Source: Asparagopsis taxiformis (lineage: Eukaryota > Rhodophyta > Florideophyceae > Bonnemaisoniales > Bonnemaisoniaceae). From it: a stretch of DNA of 33,989 bases. Both the position numbers and the translations under genes were made by a program. Below the pieces are notes generated by a model. The model had not been told where the DNA came from. It saw nothing but the letters and a program-made list of their open reading frames with translations, and ran no database searches. Location of the stretch: assembly GCA_030407315.1 (NCBI GenBank), contig JALQPE010002411.1, positions 1 to 33,989 of the forward strand, given 5' to 3'. Shown one piece after another: positions 26,601-33,989 of this stretch; position 1 is the stretch's first letter; each line of letters begins with the position of its first letter.

Positions 26601-27151
26601 GGAGCATAGACCCGGACGCGATTCTGGCTGCTGATGCCGCATTCTACGGTGTCTATGTTTCGCAATCGGAGGTAAGAGGTGGTGGGTTTGGCGTATTCGC
26701 GGCGAAGAAACTGAAGAAGGGGACGGTCATTGGCTGGTACAACGGGACGATTTTCTATGCGAAGATTCGAGACTCGGAACCGCAGAGATCAGTGATGTAC
26801 GGCCCGGAAGGATTTGGGTGCACAGGAGAGAGGTTCCAGGACTACAACATGGAATTGGAAACCACGTACATAGGGAGGGGTGCACCTGTTCGGAAGGTCT
26901 GGCTCGTTCCAGCGGTCTATAATTGTACCAGCTACCTCAATGATTGTCGGGTCATTGACGGAACGGAGAAAGCGACCGAGGTGAGTCGAACACAGTCAGC
27001 CGAGTTTCGACAAGGCGATGCCATAGACAAACCGGACTTTGCTTCGAATATCAAGAATCCCCATGCTGTCAAGGTCGTTCTGACCAGAGACGTTGAAGCT
27101 GATGAGGAGATATTTGCTGACTATGGTAGAAAATATTGGCCAGCTAACTGA
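23684..27151 (+). CDS. ParB/Srx-like - DNA amino-methyltransferase (beta class) - SET domain chimera
   Basis: An uninterrupted 1155-residue protein from ATG 23684 (GCCATGG, ideal context). Residues of about 10-100 are a ParB/sulfiredoxin-like domain with the signature DGAHR (68-72). The middle (about 110-550) is mostly helical and unassigned. An acidic linker carries the basic cluster PQRKKARLE (552-560), a likely nuclear signal. A methyltransferase follows, with DPPFN (658-662, catalytic motif IV), then RPGGHALIYSS, RHEQKAL (813-819, motif X-like), MDFFSGTYST (837-846, AdoMet-binding motif I) and IGCEKE (862-867). The order IV before X-I is that of beta-class N6-adenine/N4-cytosine DNA methylases; DPPF suggests adenine. 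The C-terminal about 170 residues are a SET domain: GGGFGVF (999-1005), NCTSYLND (1080-1087) and DYGRKYW (1146-1152). A nuclear DNA-plus-protein methylating enzyme is inferred. The bacterial-type methylase suggests horizontal origin. No introns. Confidence 0.88.
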   Translation: MEGTFHNHGEKHDGWVFIDPNQVSKFVSIRDVDASHVEALMESIRNSGYDTAHPVTGRFREGVLEILDGAHRCMAIVRGMEKGVFPPGVTIPMREESIVADTNSSTAVVLDRVRATTSNDIAGLQRRMMFVEYLMIAVDLRDEYWVQNGKDKYAHISSVRMADVLGWIKSCDTSGQIASSLSGKPQYSSCMSILAVLRPYHRAEDSSSIDLRLWQMFCHAWGLNAEMGDSPRMVEFPKQVGVTSSRAVEMFGKTPRGELSSPLNRELLSSRYFLDGATSDMQDSLQASQKRFRRLMVMMCQCILAIRSKEMGSAPSRRARATSGAIGGGGMVGIATSSAQANELGFVVDRVLAAWDTGARVLGYEDVESMCWPFMVFDPASLCFRSLPNRSDGCAVEEHRKNLTIVPKTVDSENGFCADLPVAVDARLRSLTSAFLLSIRQCVTEVNVFAERGQLMQRLRALLFDTPDKFGLNSFMRAKLNTSHALDGQRRLKAWLLRTREQRKLPLTMDELHSLEDTPEPGILEGVPAQMEISAAVPNNGSEDIEEDSLEPQRKKARLERGGGEDDNAAVASETATREGAAEDDAMEVDTVSPTEAPLVDVGKESKPEYVTKLEAVMGRYIHTVNCDATDVAKEVEDKISFLEDGVLEDSVQLVLTDPPFNTRREGGRENSEYDILEPEELASVACEIVRVLRPGGHALIYSSVRQLVAWMDAIRNAEPGKMIVDSVPVVLSRRPHSFTSNPSTKTCTLHNMHDFVIHAYKRGKGMAAYDMVDYRLHNPDISRHPGFTNAIDNVPRLSAGEAQYDGQNNRLRHEQKALTTLRELLERFSKQNDIVMDFFSGTYSTAIACMTLRDGTYRRFIGCEKEKRCHDASQESILHAFVSEVKAGRYGGILQREVESILGDESVPVTGKAPRLRQKHISDAPEGLPAVTALPNHLLVFVASMKKDGSMLHRLSGVPMDQWPAEDMHSFWSIDPDAILAADAAFYGVYVSQSEVRGGGFGVFAAKKLKKGTVIGWYNGTIFYAKIRDSEPQRSVMYGPEGFGCTGERFQDYNMELETTYIGRGAPVRKVWLVPAVYNCTSYLNDCRVIDGTEKATEVSRTQSAEFRQGDAIDKPDFASNIKNPHAVKVVLTRDVEADEEIFADYGRKYWPAN

Positions 27152-27427
27152 GCTACTTTGATAGATTTGAGTAAACACGCATTGACAGAGACAATAGACT
27201 GTGCATCATCTTCCAAGAGCGCTAGATATTATAGACTACACTACAACAATCGTGACATGACTGCAGGAAGGCATCTGCGGCCTGGAGTGCAAACTATCCA
27301 CTTTTCCACTGCTATACCTATGGATACGAAAGGGAGAGAAACTAGAAAGATGTGAGTGCGAAATTGTGTAGCAACGCAGCATGTAGAACACCAGTAAGAG
27401 AGCGATGTAGGAGAAGCAGTCACCCCA

Positions 27428-27775
27428 TTACAGTGCGGGCCGTTTACCGGGGATGCTGACAGCAAAGTCATCGTTACGATGACTTTGCTGTAAGAAAACA
27501 AATCATTACAGCAGCCATGATTTCTTTACCGGGTAAAAAAATTGTGGCCGCTGTAATGAAACGTTTTCTTACAGCAAAGTCATCGTAACGATGACTTTGC
27601 TGTAAGAAAGCAAATCATTACAGCGGCCACAATTTTTTACCCGGTAAAATTTTCTTGCTGATTTTTTACCCGGTAAAAAATTCTTCGGCCACTGCAAGGA
27701 AACGGTTCCTTACAGCAAAGTCATCGTAACGATGACTTTGCTGTAAGGAACCCTGGTAAACGGCTTCGGCTGTAA
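27428..27775. mobile_element. Foldback/MITE-like element 1, built of alternating palindromes
   Basis: The ends are TTACAG...CTGTAA with related termini. The left reads TTACAGTGCGGGCCGTTTACC; the right, on its complement, reads TTACAGCCGAAGCCGTTTAC. CAG-type ends next to TA are what Tc1/mariner-pogo non-autonomous elements show. Inside are three copies of a 31-bp palindrome with arms CAGCAAAGTCATCGT (27460-27490, 27572-27602, 27713-27743) spaced 112 and 141 bp. They alternate with palindromes whose arms run from ATTACAGC to TTTACC and meet at a CCGG centre. No coding capacity. The short frames across it are by-products. Family assignment is inference; the inverted structure is directly visible. 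Confidence 0.75.
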
Positions 27776-27776
27776 G

Positions 27777-27854
27777 CAGCAGGGAGTTTCGTCCTTCTCC
27801 CATCTTGGTAAAGGTACCTTTACCAAGATCGGAGAAGGAAGAAACTCCCTGCTG
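27777..27854. repeat. 78-bp near-perfect inverted repeat (hairpin) beside element 1
   Basis: The left arm starts CAGCAGGGAGTTTC and the right arm ends GAAACTCCCTGCTG. They pair through CCTTCTCC, ATCTTGGTAAAG and a GGTACC centre (27813-27818) with only a few mismatches. It abuts the MITE-like element by one base. Only the left half recurs after the second element (28769-28806). Confidence 0.85.
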
Positions 27855-27938
27855 TCTCACATGAGAAGCGAAGTGTGAAGTAGGGAACATCACGAGAGGA
27901 TGGTTTGGACGGCTGTTGGTCGCAAAATCTACTCCTTG

Positions 27939-28026
27939 TGCCGTGAGCCACAGCGACCATATGGTACCTGTGCCTCACGGCATAAAATATATATTTAACC
28001 CGCCCGGGCGGGAACCGGCGCCGGTT
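27939..28026. repeat. Cluster of inverted repeats: TGCCGTGAG pair and two abutting GC palindromes
   Basis: TGCCGTGAG (27939-27947) pairs with CTCACGGCA (27974-27982) around a CCATATGG centre. About 16 bp further, CCCGCCCGGGCGGG (27999-28012) and AACCGGCGCCGGTT (28013-28026) are perfect 14-bp palindromes lying edge to edge. No gene here. Confidence 0.85.
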
Positions 28027-28308
28027 CCGGTGCACTATAGTCGTCAATAAGTAGGACTCTAGCTACTCACTATACAACTATAATCGTAAGGTAGGATAGC
28101 CTAAGATCGTAGTACGGAAGAGACGGATGGGAGGATGTGTGTAGAGGAAAATTAAGGCGGCAGTACGAGTAGCCTATCGTGGTAATAGACGAGTATTTCA
28201 TTGCGAGAGGGGGCGTGAGGGGGAAACGAAAGGCGTCAGTCGTCACCAGAGAGGCTGGGATGCTGAAGACGGAGTAGAGAAATGGGGGAGAGGGTGCAGC
28301 CAGACTGC

Positions 28309-28767
28309 TTACAGCTTTGGCAGTTCCGGCGGGGTGCTGACAGCAAAGTCATCGTTACGATGACTTTGCTGTAAGAAAACAAATCATTACAGCAGCCATG
28401 ATTTCTTTACCGGGTAAAAAAATTGTGGCCGCTGTAATGAAACGTTTTCTTACAGCAAAGTCATCGTAACGATGACTTTGCTGTAAGAAAGCAAATCATT
28501 ACAGCGGCCACAATTTTTTACCCGGTAAAATTTCTTGCTGATTTTTTACCCGGTAAAAAATTCTTCGGCCACTGCAAGGAAACGGTTCCTTACAGCAAAG
28601 TCATCGTTACGATGACTTTGCTGTAAGAAAGCAAATCATTACAGCGGCCACAATTTTTTTACCCGGTAAAGAAATCGTGGCTGCTGTAATGATTTGTTTT
28701 CTTACAGCAAAGTCATCGTAACGATGACTTTGCTGTAAGGAACCCTGGTAAACGGCTTCGGCTGTAA
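28309..28767. mobile_element. Foldback/MITE-like element 2, four palindrome copies
   Basis: Same family and orientation as the element at 27428. It runs from TTACAGCTTTGGCAG to CGGCTTCGGCTGTAA. Copies of the 31-bp palindrome lie at 28341-28371, 28453-28483, 28593-28623 and 28705-28735, spaced 112, 140 and 112 bp, with the TTTACC/GGTAAA palindromes between. It is almost identical to element 1 but has one more palindrome pair, so copy number inside the element varies. The centre base of the palindromes is T in some copies and A in others. Confidence 0.75.
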
Positions 28768-29317
28768 GCAGCAGGGAGTTTCGTCCTTCTCTCATCTTTG
28801 TAAAGGTAAGAAGCGAAGTTTGAAGTCGGGTAAATTGCTCAGCAAAGGTCTGTACGGCTGTGAGCAGCTCTCAGGAGTATTTTACCTCACGTGGTCTCTG
28901 TTCAGGTTATACCCTGTATATATATAGGTAGCCTAGTGTAGGTGGGAAGATAGACGAAAATTCTACAAATAATTTATCACAGTGACGGCTCTCGTAGTCG
29001 AAATCTGCGCGTTGTCAAGGGTTGAAACTAGTCTCCCCCTACGGCCTAGCTAGTAAAATCATATAACGTTGTAGACTAATATTAAAAAGTAGCAAGCAAT
29101 CTGCTGAGTAGCACTAAACTATGAGATGAAGGACAGATGTATAGATGAGAACTGAAAAATGGGCTAAGGTAACAATGTTGAGATGAGAAAGACAGAACTT
29201 TATAGCAGGGAACAGTAGTATAGGTTTTAATACTTCTGATATGCTATCTATTGCTCCTATCGTACTTGTAATATTCGACGGTGTGGATGTGGTCCGTGAG
29301 GACGTCCTTCTCCGTCT
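28768..29317. other. Gene-free sequence between element 2 and the dioxygenase pseudogene
   Basis: Starts with the left half of the 78-bp inverted repeat (28769-28806) and a diverged copy of its right flank (AGAAGCGAAGTTTGAAG at about 28810, compare AGAAGCGAAGTGTGAAG at about 27865). The flank was therefore duplicated with the element. The remainder is AT-rich with no gene. It is the 3' flank of the minus-strand gene ending at 29318. Confidence 0.6.
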
Positions 29318-32300
29318 TCAAGTGATGTGGCCGCGCGTGGGCAGGCCATAGACTAGCTTTTCGCCCGCAGGAATATCTCCGCGCTTGAAGCCGACCCCGT
29401 AATGGTAAAGGTCACCGCGACCAACCAATACCGAATAGGGTGGCACATACAGCCTATGAATGGGAACCTTCCACATATCGGCGTCCGGATTGGCCAGGCA
29501 TACATGACTATAAGGGGCAACTACTATAGAGAACCCATCGGCTCCGCTCGACATCATGAAATATGATGGAGACTTGGTAGGACTTCCAACACTATTCGTC
29601 GTTACCTTGAAGTCCGTGTGCCCATCCTGGTCCGCAGCCCCATCTGCTGTAAGAAGCAGCCGCAATCCTGTCTTCGGGAAGAAGACAGGATCCTCACCCT
29701 CCATTCCCAGCTTGAGAAACTCCGCACAAACACCAAGAGCAAGCTCTGCCACCAACTTGTTCTTATACATATCCAAATTTTCCTCCTCCAACTTGTCGCA
29801 CAACTCACGCCGCGGCAGAGTGAGGCGCCCACGACCACCATCTATGCGGTCCTTCGCATCACCCACGTTGTGGATGAACTGCCACGGCGAAGGATCGAAG
29901 CTGGGCTTTGCGAAAGCTGGCGGCTCGTCCTGTGGCTCCCTGTCGTCATCGTTAGAATCAGACTGCTGGGAGGGTTTTTCAACCTCCTCAACCAGCGGGA
30001 ACTGCCTAGCGAAGTGACCGAACAGCTCATGCGTCGCACTCCCAGCCGTGGACGATTCCAACAAGCGTTCCAAAACAATAACCCCCAAGTTTTCCAGCAA
30101 CGCCCGCTTCACCGCAAAGTACTGTTCCACCACCGTATCCTCAGCACCCGGCGATGCAGCTACCTGGAATGCTGCCGCCCTCATTTCCGCCCGAACCGTC
30201 TCCACCGTCGTACTTTCCATATAGTACTTCATCCGGCTGCCAGACGCAATTGCGCTGGGGAGAACGGCGGCCACATTCTCATCGACGATACTGTCGGGAA
30301 TGGGATTCTCCTGGGCGTCGTCGAACTGGAGAACCGGCTCCCGAGAGCGACCTCGGGAAGCCGACTTGGATTTCTTTGACGACGACTTTGATGAAGTCTC
30401 ACCGAGCCTTCTCTTTTTGTAGAAGGCTCGGGCGTCGCAGAAGGCGCATCCAAGTTACGCTTCCCGAGGATGGAGTTTTTCACCCGCATCCTCGGGGGCG
30501 CTCTCCAGCTCGACGACCTCCACAGCACCACCCGCCGTTCCACCACGACCGGAACGACTCGCTTGCAGGCGGGTACTCCTTCTGGGCATCACTTCCTCCC
30601 AGAAGTTTCCACTCCGGGCGGTGCAGAATCACTGACTTCAATGACATCCCCGTCAGGATCTGCACCGCCCTTCGCACTGCTGCCCTCGACCACATTCTCG
30701 GGAGTAGGGCCCTCCGTCGAAATCCTCGCAACCGTCTTCTGTCCAACCCACCGGATGGTGAAGGGACGAAACTGTCATCGCTGGAGCTTCCCGAACTGCT
30801 AGCAGATGCAGAACGGGAAGCTTCGACAGCGGGGGCCGGAGCAGCAGGGTGCTGCTCGGCAGCCGGAGTCGCAGGCTCAGGCTGCGAAGCCGGTGAGACC
30901 TGCTCCTGCGCGGCTTGGACAGGACGGTTGGGGGTACCAGTCCCGGCGTGGGAAACTGGACCAGACGTTCACTGCCAGCCTGGGGACCACGCGCAGTCGG
31001 CTTGACCGGGGTCACCGCAGGGAGGATGCAGACACGGCAGGGGTAGTGAGAGGAACAGGGGCAACCTCGGAATTACTGGAAGATTCCAGTTGAGGTGGTG
31101 GGGGCAAAGGGATGGAGGATGAAGGGATGGGCAAGGAATTGGAAGAGGAAGGGATGGGGGCATCATCACCACATGTGGCTGGGAGCGCAGCATGTGGGAT
31201 GTCTGGGTACATCGCGTGAAAGCGTTTCCGCATAATCATGTCGCGGTACCCAGTGACGCGCAGGAGCATTTTCCTGGCGTCCTTCCCGAAGACAGACTTC
31301 TTACGGGGAAAAATATTTCGTTCTCCGACTGTAACCATCGGGGGGCCTTCCTTGGGACGGAAGTCTGCCCAACACCCCTTCTTGGGGACCATCTGAGCAA
31401 GAACTTCGACAACGCGCGAGCGAATGTCGAAGCTCTTGCTCGGGTCACCCACGCTGGGAATTGAGCCATCCAGCATCCTCAACACATCCGACACGTTCCA
31501 GTACTCGGCCACCTCCTTCACGTACCCGAAGATTTCCAACAAACCAGCAATCCATTCCTGCCAATGGTGCCAACCGAGTACGGTTTCAGCCCGGCCGACC
31601 GACGGCTACAAGTGTAGCGCGCCGTCATCTCCAGGATGAAACACTTCTGCACATCCGGAGCACTCCTGAACGACCCATTGAACAACAAGTTCACCGTACA
31701 ACCAGCCAGATCCTCGGTCGAAGAGAACTGCACGAACTCCGGCCTGTTCGGGAATACTCGACCAGTACTTGAAAGCAGGGCTTTCAATGGTCTTGAACCC
31801 TCGCGCGATCGAGACGTAGCGCATGAGCTGTCTCGGACGAATCCAGCTCAGCGCTTTCCGTTCTTTGATGTATTGAACGGTCGGCTCGATCTTCTTCTTT
31901 CCCAGGCGGTGGATATTGATGAACTCCATCACAGAGCACACATTGTCAGCAACTGTTACCTCGCTGACATTGTGGGTGTGGAAGTTCATCAGCCGTGAAA
32001 GCGGGAGTACTTCTTCGGAGCAGAAGACATCCCGGCCAAGCCGAGTCGGTGGGAGGAGAAAGTCGACTGGAATAGTTCCAAAGCGACGGTAGATGTCAGA
32101 CTTGACAAACTCCTCCCACTCTGGACTGTCCTTCGCAGGAGCAGGTCCAGCCGACTCGAGAATGCCTTCAACGCGGTCACTCGGTGAGATCCATCGACGT
32201 ATTGCAGTCGGACTTTTGCATTGGAATCAATCACCTCGCAGACGGACACGCGTGAAGCAATCACGGAAAATCCCTGAGTGAGAAACGTTTTCTTCAACTC

Positions 32301-32889
32301 ATCAACGCGATGCGGGCCTGACCACCCTGGACACGACTGCCGGAGGAGAAACATCCAGAGGGAAATGAAGACTGGAATGTTTCGGCAGCTCTCCGGACTT
32401 ATGTCGTAGTCCACATCCACCGGGATGGGCACTGTGCCAGGGTAGGCCAGCCTGGTGCTGCGGAGAGGCTTGTTCGGTACGATGTCACGAGCGTTGTGAT
32501 CATCGACCTTCTCCGCATCCTCTGCCAAGTCGCTGCCGGACGCGATGATCATGTCCGGAGCAGGCGAACTAGGCAGAGGAGCACCAGATCCCTCGACGGC
32601 TGGCGCCGCTTCGGCAGATTGAGCCGGAAGCGGAGTTGCGGAACGCCAGCGTCGATTGTCGGGACAACCGCGGGATCGGAAGCGGAAGGGGGGGAGGGGA
32701 CGGGCTTAGGTGCTGGGCTGAGCTGGGTCAGCGCTGCAGCAGCTTCGCAAACGTCCATGGGACAGGGGGGCCAGAGAGAAGGAGAATGGAGAGAGGAGAA
32801 GGAGAGGGAGAAGGAGGGGGAGAATCGTTGTCACGGCGGCTGGCAGAGCGCACCTGGCGGTCGAAAGCGTTGGGGGATTGTTGAGCCAT
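29318..32889 (-). pseudogene. ParB-like domain - disordered linker - Fe(II)/2OG dioxygenase fusion, frame-broken
   Basis: From ATG 32889, coding sequence can be followed to the stop at 29318 only by changing frame about eight to ten times, often where frames abut without room for an intron. Order: Pro/Ser-rich start; a ParB/Srx-like domain with YVDGSHRVTAL (about 32190-32222), continued in the next frame (FGTIPVDFLLPP, then VADNVCSVMEF); a middle domain (about 31990-31200, with WQEWIAGLLEIFGYVKEVAEYW); a long Ala/Pro/Ser linker with acidic VIEVSD and KR-rich stretches (about 31150-30330); and a C-terminal oxygenase in one frame (30274-29318), with HTD (His 29620-29618, Asp 29614-29612), VAPYSHVC, VPPYSVLVGRGD and distal His in YHYGVGF (29404-29402). 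The oxygenase is homologous to the fragment at 16368. The neighbouring methylase-SET gene has no breaks over 3.5 kb, so decay is likelier than sequencing error. Confidence 0.72.
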
Positions 32890-33094
32890 TGCTTTGGTGA
32901 AGAAATGAGGAAAGAAGAGTGAAAGATTGAGAAATAGAGAAGAAGATCTGAACGACAAGCTGTTTTGCTGCGTAAGCTGAGTAAGATAGGCGAAACTTAG
33001 AGATCTGACATATTCCTATTAGTATACACCCTGGTAATGATATTCAGCGGTTGACCAATCCGAACCTTCCACATCACTTTTCGTTGTACGACAA

Positions 33095-33417
33095 TTACAG
33101 CTCAGGCAGTTTACCAAGGATCCTTACAGCAAAGCCATCGTTACGATGACTTTGCTGTAAGGAAAAACGTTTCATTACAGAGGCCAGGAATTTTTTTACC
33201 GGTAAAGAAATCATGGCCATGTAATGTTGTGTTTCCTGACAGCAAAGTCATCGTTACGATGACTTTGCTGTAAGAAAAACGTTTTCATTACAGCGACCAG
33301 GAATTTTTTTACCGGGTAAAGAAATCATGGCCACTGTAATGAAACCTTTCCTTACAGCAAAGTCATCGTAACGATGACTTTGCTGTAAGCATCCCTGTAA
33401 AACTGCTTCATCTGTAA
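33095..33417. mobile_element. Foldback/MITE-like element 3, three palindrome copies
   Basis: TTACAGCTCAGGCAGTTTAC at the left and, on the complement, TTACAGATGAAGCAGTTTTA at the right form the inverted ends. Palindrome copies lie at 33127-33157 (one arm changed: AAAGCCATCG), 33240-33270 and 33355-33385, spaced 113 and 115 bp, with TTTACC/GGTAAA palindromes between. More diverged than the two copies at 27.4 and 28.3 kb. It sits about 200 bp upstream (5') of the start of the minus-strand dioxygenase pseudogene. Confidence 0.75.
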
Positions 33418-33962
33418 GCCGTTGTCTCAACCCTCGCTCTCGTTTCTGTGTCCTCCATCATACTCCACCTACCTTCCCCCTACACACCACCTCTCTAATG
33501 TCACTCTGCCCACCCTTTGGTGCATGAAATATTCTTACCACTGCCATAGTCTACACATACTGCTGCCTTCATACTTCTGCATGCCTACCCTTCAACTTTT
33601 CTTCCATCTTTCTCTTACCGTGCTAGGCTTAGACCATGCTCTGTGCACATCTGACTTACTTAATATCATTGTATAGTTAGAGAAACTAGCAATAGTAAAT
33701 TACATCAATTAGAGTACACTGCAAATGTTAGTAACTATGGTTGGTGGTTCACAACACCCTACCTCCTCATGATAGTAAACTTTGCGCACAGAACCGTTCA
33801 ATACCAGGTAGTGCAGCCAGCGCAAACAGGCTTGCACGACGCCAGAGTGCTCCCCAGAGGCGTCAACAGTCGTCCAACCATCGTTGTACGATGTTCCCGG
33901 CTCCACACTTCCCTTCTCACACCTTCCCAGGGTGGGAGACGGACGACGAAACTCCCAACCGC
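33418..33962. other. Gene-free or unrecognised sequence between elements 3 and 4
   Basis: The first half (about 33420-33680) is pyrimidine-rich on the + strand with no domain. On the minus strand a 65-codon GTG-started frame at 33709-33906 (EPGTSYNDGWTTVDASGEHS, then LRWLHYLVLNGSVRKVYYHEE) has mildly protein-like composition and stays open upstream to about 33945. No family recognised. It may be a fragment or chance. Confidence 0.4.
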
Positions 33963-33989
33963 TTACAGCCGAAGCCGTTTACCCGGGAT
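33963..33989. mobile_element. Left terminus of a fourth foldback/MITE-like element, cut by window end
   Basis: TTACAGCCGAAGCCGTTTAC at the window edge equals the complement of the right end of elements 1 and 2. A further copy, or one in the opposite orientation, therefore begins here and runs out of the window. Confidence 0.7.

Noticed and set aside
27666..27893. Short minus-strand frames across the palindrome elements, including a twin at 28607-28795
   Set aside because: They read through inverted repeats and recur only because the repeats recur; no start context or domain.
27428..28767. CRISPR-like array
   Set aside because: Repeats are regularly spaced, but the spacing is over 80 bp and the intervening segments are themselves repeated palindromes, not unique spacers; the context is eukaryotic.
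29556..31005. + strand frames of 153-283 codons opposite the dioxygenase gene
   Set aside because: Complement of the Ala/Pro/Ser linker and oxygenase domain; compositionally biased and without motifs.
32549..32900. + strand Arg/Glu/Gly-rich frames near the start of the dioxygenase pseudogene
   Set aside because: Complement of its Pro/Ser-rich N-terminus; purine-run composition.

Overview
The window is eukaryotic DNA rich in mobile elements. Chromodomain-bearing Ty3/gypsy retrotransposons, long intron-less reading frames with nuclear-localisation-like basic clusters, a candidate AATAAA signal and no bacterial operon structure all argue against a prokaryote. The style (about half GC, compact intron-poor genes, gypsy elements dominating) reminds me of a florideophyte red alga. 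That is an impression only; no rRNA, tRNA or lineage-diagnostic gene is present.

Left part (1-13.7 kb): two nested gypsy elements. Element 1 (+ strand, 1-8465, 5' end off the window) has a decayed reverse transcriptase, RNase H, integrase with a GPY tail, and a chromodomain tail. A long antisense gene (7285 to 4022) follows, then a polypurine tract and a 681-bp 3' LTR (about 7785-8465) with a TATA box. Element 1 sits inside the integrase gene of element 2 (minus strand, 8466 to about 13.4 kb), which has gag, a CCHC knuckle, protease, RT, RNase H and a cut integrase. The rest of element 2 should lie left of the window.

Middle (13.4-16.3 kb): gene-free sequence made of short palindromic motifs, a strongly strand-asymmetric pyrimidine tract and about two tandem copies of a 450-500 bp repeat.

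Right part (16.3-34 kb): the unusual region. It holds (i) a 5'-incomplete Fe(II)/2-oxoglutarate dioxygenase-like gene of PhyH type (17114-16368, minus); (ii) a minus-strand pair with a small reader-like barrel pattern and an unknown partner (20379-19355); (iii) a short-palindrome array (20429-20777); (iv) an unrecognised coiled-coil protein (21309-22835, +); (v) an intact 1155-residue chimera joining a ParB/Srx-like domain, a beta-class DNA amino-methyltransferase and a SET domain (23684-27151, +); (vi) three complete and one partial foldback/MITE-like elements built from alternating palindromes (27.4, 28.3, 33.1 and 33.96 kb); and (vii) a frame-broken gene (32889-29318, minus) whose conceptual product has a ParB-like domain, a long disordered linker and a dioxygenase domain homologous to (i).

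I infer a mobile or once-mobile DNA/chromatin modification module. ParB-like domains are coupled to a base methylase plus a SET domain in one protein and to an oxygenase in another, next to palindrome arrays that could be their recognition sites. The architectures are visible in the sequence. The biological coupling is a hypothesis.
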